From: Fusarium oxysporum f. sp. lycopersici 4287
Taxonomy: Eukaryota > Ascomycota > Sordariomycetes > Hypocreales > Nectriaceae
Assembly (NCBI RefSeq): GCF_000149955.1
Contig: NC_030988.1
Coordinates: 453,047-517,046 of the forward strand
Length of the DNA stretch: 64,000 bases
Direction of reading: 5' to 3'
In this document: positions 58,080 to 64,000 of the stretch, piece by piece
Position numbering within the stretch: the stretch's first letter is position 1
How the letters are laid out: the number at the start of each line of letters is the position of its first letter
Made by a program: the position numbers and the translations under genes
The notes under the pieces: generated by a model
Seen by the model: only the letters and a program-made list of their open reading frames with translations
Told to the model about the DNA's origin: nothing
Database searches by the model: none

Positions 58080-58862
58080 ATGAGCCGGACGCGGCCACCT
58101 GCAGGAGTTGTTCCTAAGGAAGGATTACCTGATAAGATGACGTTGCCAAACGAGTTGTACCTACGTGTTCTCGGCTTTCTAGAAACAAATGACCTCTTAC
58201 GACTAGAGCGCGTTTCTACGCACTTCAGGGGACTCGTAATGGACTCATACAAGACAGTATACGGCTCGGGTCCATGCCATCGTGTGGCCAAACTACCGTC
58301 AGACTACCGACGACTTGCCATAGAGCAACTCCAATATAAGGAAGATGTTGAGCTTGTAAGAGAGTGGGAACCATCAACTTTTACTTGTCGTCTTTTTGAT
58401 GATGTTTATTTTCACACCGACGAGGATATTCACAAAGAAGCCACCGAAATATTGCTCTTTTTACAAGGGAGTACATCTTATGGCTGTGCCGAATGGAGTG
58501 AGGCCGTAGCCGTTGCGCTCATAGCACAAGCTCGTTATACTGAAGCCGCGAAACATTTCGCCAAATCGAACATGGAGGTTGAAAAACTACATGAGAACAG
58601 GTTTCTAGCTGCAGCTCGCTTTGGTTGGTCACCCGAACTGGGAGAGAAACCTCAAACATCAACAAAGAGCTGCATGGACAAGGGTTTTGTCGGGATGGCA
58701 TGCCATGGCGACCTCGAGTCCATGAAACAGCTGATAGAAAAGGGCGTTCGTCTCGATATTACGATTGGATACAATATCACAGCTGCTCGTGTGGCTAAGA
58801 TACATGGTCATGACCACATCTTAAAATTCCTTCATGAGCATGGCGTCGATTTGCTGTCATAG
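58080..58862 (+). CDS. F-box protein with ankyrin-type C-terminus
   Basis: 260 residues from ATG 58080 (the frame opens 24 bases earlier at a TTG that is not needed). Residues about 20-55 are an F-box (L-P-N-E-L-Y-L-R-V-L-G-F-L-E...L-L-R-L-E-R-V-S-T-H-F), which would dock to Skp1 in an SCF ubiquitin ligase. The C-terminus holds two ankyrin-like helices pairs (G-D-L-E-S-M-K-Q-L-I-E-K-G-V, then H-D-H-I-L-K-F-L-H-E-H-G-V-D), the likely substrate-binding part. The middle is helical with A-R-Y-T-E-A-A-K-H-F. Intact; probably cytosolic or nuclear. The substrate cannot be predicted. Confidence 0.75.
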   Translation: MSRTRPPAGVVPKEGLPDKMTLPNELYLRVLGFLETNDLLRLERVSTHFRGLVMDSYKTVYGSGPCHRVAKLPSDYRRLAIEQLQYKEDVELVREWEPSTFTCRLFDDVYFHTDEDIHKEATEILLFLQGSTSYGCAEWSEAVAVALIAQARYTEAAKHFAKSNMEVEKLHENRFLAAARFGWSPELGEKPQTSTKSCMDKGFVGMACHGDLESMKQLIEKGVRLDITIGYNITAARVAKIHGHDHILKFLHEHGVDLLS

Positions 58863-59966
58863 CGGAGCAGGTGCGCGTCATTTATAGCCCTGTGCCTAGC
58901 CCTAAGAATTATTCGCAGACGACTCTCACACTGATGTACTCCAGTACACAGAATCCAGTGGGCAAATCCGACTTCGGGTTCAAAGCCACTAGCAAGTTTT
59001 TCGGCTAAATTAAACTATGATCTCTTCTTTAGGGCTCAAATTAGTATTTCAAGCCAAGTTTCATTCAGTTTCGATTAGCATTGCAGTCATGGCATGTCGT
59101 GTAATATTGCGAAGATTGGACACTTGACAAGCGTTACATTTTCTATTACGGAATAGTGGACTATGTATGTCAAGCTTTACATTTCCTATTATGGAGTAGC
59201 GCATTTCAGCAGTCAGCTTAGTCACGCTTGCTATTTCACATGACAATGCTCAACCTAAATTTAATTTGGAAACCCACCGTGGTTGATAAGCGAGCAGATC
59301 AGCTTAACCTACACCTTAGAGGGTAGTTTTTGAAAGCTTATATAAAAGTCAAGCTAAGCTTTGAATACTGAAATGTGAAAGCTATACAGTGATCAGATCA
59401 TGTAATAAAGCTAGAATATATAGCAATATCTGAAAATCATTGATCTTAGCCCGGAATGAATTATCCATATGAGCCATTTACATGCAATTCAAGAATAAAC
59501 CCAGGAGCATGCGGGCGATCGCGTCGCCAAAGCATGGATACGGATCAGTACCAAGATCAATTGTGTAGGGTAGCATTCCGGTCTATTACTATTACTTTCT
59601 ACATCTCTATAGATTCTCCCAATTTCACTGAAAGTGGACGATTTGCATCGTTATTGGCTGACAACCCCTGCAATGACCCCGCATTCCACTTTCACCTGAA
59701 AGAGGCTTCTCAATAATGTGCCCAAAACAAAGTTCAAGCCAAAGCGGTGATCTCGCTATTTCATTGGTCGACTTTGCTTTTTCCATTGAAGAGTCTCGAC
59801 TTCAAGCTATGTGAATGATCAAATACGCGTCGACGCGCGTGTGACGTGTATCCTGGCCGTTATCCTGGCCGTCTGTCTGCTAGGATGTATGAACCCAACG
59901 AGTTGAGAAATTTTGTCACCATCATCTCCTCGCCAACATTAATCTTGAAATCGAGATCTCCACATA
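58863..59966. other. No gene; contains pogo end and shared motif
   Basis: Contains a repeated TGTCAAG(C/T)-TTACATTTCCTATTA(C/T)GGA motif (59122-59152 and 59167-59197), a pogo-like end at 59276-59303, and the second copy of the 55.5-kb motif at 59738-59790, which lies in the upstream region of the helicase-associated relic. Confidence 0.5.
59276..59303 (+). repeat. Solitary pogo-family terminal repeat
   Basis: ACCGTGGTTGATAAGCGAGC followed by AGATCAGC resembles the outer end of the 47.8-kb pogo element read outward, including the GATCAGC subterminal motif. The partner end was not found, so it is a relic. Confidence 0.5.
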
Positions 59967-60800
59967 ATGAAACGCCCATTCGAAAGCACTCAAACTGATT
60001 ATGTGGCATTTACTGGAGCGAGCGAAATGACCCCGTGGCTCCGGCACACCGGCTGGGTCGAGTTGTTCCGTGATAGATCACTCGAGATTATCGCCGCTAC
60101 GGCGAAGCAACCAGCCCCGCAATGGAGTAGAATTATCTGCTTGGTCAATGGCAAGGAAGGCCTATGTTAAGCTCTGCCGATATTGAGGCCCAGCTACAGA
60201 TCATCCTCCATGGGCTAAACTTGATGTTCGACAGGGCAAGAGCCACACTTGACCGTACGCCCTATATCTCTCGCTGTTGGCTAAACACATTCGCGAAGGA
60301 CGCTTTTTGGCCACACGGATTTCAGGTCATACCAAGCTTCAAACGATATCTAGCAATATGGAAGAGATTTATCTGCTTCGTATTTCGCGTTCTGCAATAC
60401 CCACCACGGCAGCGTGTGGAGGTGTATAACGTACGCTTAGGATCCAATGAGGTCAAGATGATGCAGCATGTGTTATACTTGGTTAGTCAACTACAACTGG
60501 GAGAGGATGGTCATATCAGCGACAGTTCAGACAGCGAAGATGGTGAACCTCGCGGCCAAGACTGGCGTCACAACGGCGAAACCCTTTCCGATCCTGAAAT
60601 CTCAGATATCGACCAAGACAATTCTGACACAAGTACAGACGAAGATGCCGGTCTTGGGGAGGATGAAGAAGTTCATGAAGACCGAACATTAGGCTACGAA
60701 GGATCCGACTTCTCTCTCCCAAACGGCTACTGGCTGCGACTATCTGAGGCCTTGTTCCAACTATCAATGATGTTTTGGACGCACCAGGATCCCTACTCAA
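59967..60800 (+). pseudogene. Subtelomeric helicase-associated protein, N-terminal relic
   Basis: From ATG 59967: M-T-P-W-L-R-H-T-G-W, Q-W-S, then after a one-base frameshift near 60120 and a TAG, L-L-G-Q-W-Q-G-R-P-M-L-S-S-A-D-I-E-A-Q-L-Q, Y-I-S-R-C-W-L-N-T-F, I-W-K-R-F-I-C-F-V-F-R and a Ser/Asp/Glu-rich stretch. It ends at L-F-Q-L-S-M-M-F-W-T-H-Q-D-P. This is the leader region found ahead of helicase domains in fungal subtelomeric helicase-type proteins (recognised from memory). No helicase motif follows: the homology stops where the palindromic repeats start. A chromosome-end or dispersed origin is implied. Confidence 0.65.
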
Positions 60801-60812
60801 GAATTATCAGCA

Positions 60813-60952
60813 GAAACGCATTGCGTTTCCTGTTTTTGACCAATCACCGTCTAGCATTTTCGCCCCATGTTTTCCGCGATGGAAACGCATTGCGTTTCTC
60901 GTACCGCACTCATAAAATTAGAAAACCTAAAACACGAAACGCGTCGCGTTTC
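60813..60952. repeat. Three 17-bp palindromes, GAAACGCATTGCGTTTC type
   Basis: Copies at 60813-60829, 60882-60898 and 60936-60952. Each has two 8-bp arms around one T. The third has GAAACGCG/CGCGTTTC arms, a paired (compensatory) change relative to GAAACGCA/TGCGTTTC. Spacing 69 and 54 bp. They sit at the breakpoint of the helicase-associated relic, so they may belong to an inserted element. Confidence 0.8.
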
Positions 60953-61115
60953 CGTCGGCTGACCCTTGTCAAGTTTAACAGCTTGACTGCAGACCTAAAC
61001 AACATCATTCATTACCATTGTATATTGAAACTCACGTGTTTATCATCTTCGTATAGTATCTACCCTATCCCCGCCATTCCATCCTGTCTATCATGTTGAC
61101 ATATATTTAGTCATA

Positions 61116-61292
61116 ATGGCCAGTACCTCTATAGGCAACATAGCCGTTCTACTCTACCCCCCGGCAACACTGCAGAAGCTTGAAAGGCTTAGCATTTATT
61201 ACAATTTGCCTGAAGCAGCTATTATATGTACAAAATGCGGTTTTGCTTTGAGTCCTAAACACCGCGACAAGCTTATCATAGCCCAAAAATAA
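61116..61292 (+). pseudogene. OrsD-like zinc-knuckle N-terminus, relic
   Basis: 58 codons from ATG 61116 to TAA 61290-61292. L-Y-P-P...Y-N-L-P-E-A-A-I-I-C-T-K-C-G-F-A-L-S-P recalls the C-x2-C-G-x-A-L start of OrsD-like (DUF3505) fungal proteins, whose distal His ligands are lost here. Such proteins often accompany subtelomeric helicase genes. Weak but consistent with the neighbouring relic. Confidence 0.4.
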
Positions 61293-61588
61293 AATCGACG
61301 GGGCTGGCTTCGAGACCACATTTAGTCAGGTTTTCTATTCCAGAACTGAACAGCGAAAAGAAAGTAACTGCGGAAGGCGCCGACGAAGGAACGGAAGAGA
61401 CAATCCCAGTCGCTGTGACATGGCTCGCCGAAAGTCATGGAACCGTTACCATCCAATCACCGAGGCCACCGGCACGGTGACGTCTGCTAATGACGAAATC
61501 AACAATCATTCGCCCTATTAGTGCTTTCTAAATAAATATCATGATTCAAGTTCCTAAAAGAAAGCTAGTGACTGAGATATAAAGAGGA
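61293..61588. other. No gene
   Basis: Short spacer without open frames of note. Confidence 0.5.
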
Positions 61589-61846
61589 ATGGCGCAATTG
61601 AATGGCTTCCTTCATCAGATTGGAATGGCACCATCGGACAAATACACTTATGGCCAAGCGAAAGAGACAGTGGCACACTTCTCTTCTGCTGTGCAGATTA
61701 GACGTCATATCGCACACAAATGCTTCGGTATACCGATACGAGACGAAGGTATGTATCATTATATCTTGGAGGCAAGACAACATCAGAACCCCACAACTGG
61801 GCGCCAGATATGGAGGTTGTTCAAGCAACTGAAAGATACGCTATAG
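61589..61846 (+). mobile_element. LINE ORF2 C-terminal relic
   Basis: 85 codons matching the end of LINE ORF2 residue for residue in order: M-A-Q-L-N-G-F-L, then Y-T-Y-G-Q-A-K-E-T-V-A-H-F where the intact copy has [13 protein letters not shown]. Two zinc-ligand Cys are Tyr (TGY to TAY), the G-to-A change RIP produces. It ends exactly at the neighbouring gene's stop on the other strand. Confidence 0.75.
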
Positions 61847-64000
61847 CTACTGACTATCTGCACTGCCACTGTTGTCAGAGTCATGCTCAGTAGCAAACTC
61901 AACTTGCAACCCATAAGAGTTGCGCACGACTCCAAGCATCAATTCCCCTGCCCCACCTTCAATCATGGCATTGAGCACCTTGGCAGCAGCCCGCATCAAG
62001 AACTCCCCCTTTCTCTCTTGGTCATCGCTTGCAGCCATGAATATGTAACCCACAACAAACGGTAGTTCGCTCTCTTTCTCGATGTAAGAGGTAGTGTACA
62101 GCTGCTTCAAGGTGAAATCACAGGCCTCTTTGACATGACGCAAGAACTTCCAACACCACCTATGCATGAGCAAGTATGGAAATGAAAACTCCAAGGTTTC
62201 TGCTCCCAAGGCCAAAACCAGAGACCTCAAAAGCTCGCCTGGAGGCCACTGGGCTTCTCCAGTCATCTTCTTACGCTGTTTGGGCTGACGCTTCTTCCTC
62301 AGCTCGTCTCGGTCATCGATTAGAGTAAGCATGAGAGTGTTGTTTTTCTCTGATCCTTCTTCCTGGAACCTACTACGCGAGATGATCTGGTCAACATGCT
62401 CGGGCGACAGGTCAATCTGACCTGATCCTCTTACATATCTTTCAACAAACATACATGATACTGGGGCACCGTCCTTAATGCCACGTGGCCCGCCACGAGA
62501 GGCCAGGCCATGGTGTCTCCCAGGCCGCCGCAGTAGCCTGCTCCCACCAACAGCGAAAGTTGAAGCAGAATAGCCCATTTGCAGAAGAAAGTGTTTTAGG
62601 TAGCCGTGCCTATTTTCTGGTCGTTCACCAACGAATAAGTTGGAGTCTCCTAGCAACGTTTGGACAGTATCCATATCTGTCCAATGTCCGTTGAGAAGGC
62701 CTTCATTTCGAAGGGCATTGTACAGATGTGCAGGGTACGTGATTGAGCCCCAGGCGTTCGTGATGGCAATACCAAAATTATACATCTTAGCTCGAAAGTG
62801 GTATAGCACAAGGCCGCAGAGTATAGGCGAGTGGGCGAGTATACGATGTCTTTCAGATTCCATGGCTAGGCTTCCAGCCCTCTGCGAGATCCTTTGCTTG
62901 GCAAGGAAGACTGGATCCTGAGCGAACCATTGTAAGGACTGTTTAAACTCGCGGAGAGCGCGCTCATTCGAAGCAGGCCAGTTTTCAATTTTCAAATTCT
63001 CGTGAAACTCGATATGGCTGCTGAGCTCATCGTCCATCGTAGTGGTGTGCTTGAGTAGGCTGTCCAGTGCATTGGATGCGCGATCTCTGATGATGTGATG
63101 AACGTCTAAGAGGATTTGGGTAGCGTATACAAGGTGAAACGGTATGTTTCCAGTCGTATCTAACTCCCGGATTCCTCGAATGAACTCGTCTTCAACTGGG
63201 TAGTTAGGAACGAGACGAGCGAGCGTGACGGCCTCTGTGAAGAATTCGGATAGGATGATCAGATCCTCTTTGAATTTGGCTTGACCTTTCTTGGACGTTC
63301 GATCACTCTGGGGATCGTACATTCCAAATATGCCTTCTTTGTAGATCGGCAAATGGTTTGGAGGTAAAACCCTAGCCAAACGATCAAGCAATAGACTGGC
63401 ATTTAGGTAGGTTTTGTCCGCAACCTCATAAATATCTTCGTTTTTACCAGCTGGGCCCCATGAAAGAATATCATCCTCTGAGAATCCATCCCGCCTGGCA
63501 CAGATAAAGAAGAACTTCTCCAAAATAGTGCAGGCACCACCATGATCCTTAAAAATTGGTAGGACTTGGTCAATAAGATTGCGTGCCAGATCAATCCCAG
63601 TATTCGTGGCAACAGCCGCGTTGGCGAGGTCAAAATGTCCGTCTCGGTAATTGGACCAAATCCATTCGATGTAGGACCTAATCTGGTTGAGATCGTTCAC
63701 CATGATTGTGTACGCTACTAGAGCATCTTCAAGCGAAGTCTGAGGTTCGGCCTCGTAAATGGTGTCATCTCCTTGTGCATTCTTGGGACGCTCGATATCA
63801 GGGACATCTAGCAACTCTGGGGAGGATTCGTAGACTTTGAGACCACTGAAACGATTACCCAAGTCCTCAAAGGATTGAAAAGATTTAGTTCCAGCAGGCA
63901 TACGAGGCCTGAGGACATCTCTGACCTTTTCCAGAATCCCAACGAAGAAGGAATGAGTGGCATCCGATTTGGTACTTGGCTTCATCCCATGGTCGATCAG
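61847..64000 (-). CDS. DUF6604-like fungal protein, 5' end beyond window
   Basis: 712 codons from the first visible Met (63985), but the frame is open to the right edge (L-I-D-H-G before it), so more N-terminus probably exists. The pattern V-G-I-L-E-K-V-R-D-V-L-R-P, L-G-N-R-F-S-G-L-K-V-Y, then E-D-A-L-V-A-Y-T-I-M-V-N-D-L-N-Q-I-R and N-T-G-I-D-L-A-R-N-L follows fungal proteins with the N-terminal DUF6604 domain (assignment from memory). All-helical; a basic linker K-K-R-Q-P-K-Q-R-K-K lies near residue 560. No enzyme motif, no membrane segment. Frame fully intact, one of the best-preserved host genes here. Confidence 0.7.
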   Translation of the reverse strand: MIDHGMKPSTKSDATHSFFVGILEKVRDVLRPRMPAGTKSFQSFEDLGNRFSGLKVYESSPELLDVPDIERPKNAQGDDTIYEAEPQTSLEDALVAYTIMVNDLNQIRSYIEWIWSNYRDGHFDLANAAVATNTGIDLARNLIDQVLPIFKDHGGACTILEKFFFICARRDGFSEDDILSWGPAGKNEDIYEVADKTYLNASLLLDRLARVLPPNHLPIYKEGIFGMYDPQSDRTSKKGQAKFKEDLIILSEFFTEAVTLARLVPNYPVEDEFIRGIRELDTTGNIPFHLVYATQILLDVHHIIRDRASNALDSLLKHTTTMDDELSSHIEFHENLKIENWPASNERALREFKQSLQWFAQDPVFLAKQRISQRAGSLAMESERHRILAHSPILCGLVLYHFRAKMYNFGIAITNAWGSITYPAHLYNALRNEGLLNGHWTDMDTVQTLLGDSNLFVGERPENRHGYLKHFLLQMGYSASTFAVGGSRLLRRPGRHHGLASRGGPRGIKDGAPVSCMFVERYVRGSGQIDLSPEHVDQIISRSRFQEEGSEKNNTLMLTLIDDRDELRKKRQPKQRKKMTGEAQWPPGELLRSLVLALGAETLEFSFPYLLMHRWCWKFLRHVKEACDFTLKQLYTTSYIEKESELPFVVGYIFMAASDDQERKGEFLMRAAAKVLNAMIEGGAGELMLGVVRNSYGLQVEFATEHDSDNSGSADSQ

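Noticed and set aside
1..64000. CRISPR arrays, operons, ribosome-binding sites
   Set aside because: The sequence is eukaryotic nuclear DNA; no array of regular repeats and spacers and no bacterial gene layout were seen.

Overview
The window is nuclear DNA of a filamentous ascomycete (Pezizomycotina). Evidence: short GT..AG introns with CTAAC-type branch sites, a Tad-like LINE, Ty1/copia, hAT and pogo/Fot1 transposons, and typical fungal gene families (2EXR, F-box/ankyrin, DUF6604-like, subtelomeric-helicase and OrsD-like relics, a Pby1-like tubulin-tyrosine-ligase protein). I cannot name the species. Genes are sparse, many are broken, and much of the mappable sequence is transposon, so this looks like an accessory or subtelomeric repeat-rich compartment.

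Layout. 1-1243: hAT transposase relic on the minus strand, running off the left edge. 1476-2315: one hypothetical gene. 2850-9355: a PARP catalytic-domain gene split by a full-length LINE (2929-8581, two ORFs) with a 13-bp target duplication. 9965-15563: a hypothetical gene split by a complete copia element (10584-15451) with identical 182-bp LTRs and a CTTAT duplication. 17.8-26 kb: the most gene-like stretch (2EXR protein, a LysM-like secreted protein, a small nuclear-type protein, a small basic secreted protein, the TTL protein). 27-29.2 kb: two decayed genes. 29745-32232: an unusual protein built from a roughly 200-residue module repeated three times, with one homopolymer frameshift.

36-37 kb: a 479-bp LTR element without genes (TRIM) with perfect 131-bp LTRs, then a 424-bp pogo-type MITE, then a stop-riddled gene relic. 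39118-41440: an intact hAT transposon. 41806-47825: a nested stack: a 5'-truncated LINE (minus) containing a 759-bp non-autonomous hAT element, abutting the 3' two-thirds of a pogo transposon whose TIR matches the MITE. 48-58.9 kb: small or decaying hypothetical genes, including a multi-exon helical-protein pseudogene, a coiled-coil protein, a two-exon 111-residue gene and an F-box/ankyrin gene. 59.9-61.9 kb: relics of subtelomeric helicase-associated genes, a triplet of 17-bp perfect palindromes and a LINE tail. 61847-64000: a DUF6604-like gene open at the right edge.

The genes do not form a pathway. The recurring story is insertional disruption and decay: old relics carry stops and Cys-to-Tyr changes of the type RIP makes, while the copia, hAT and first LINE copies keep long open frames and look recent.
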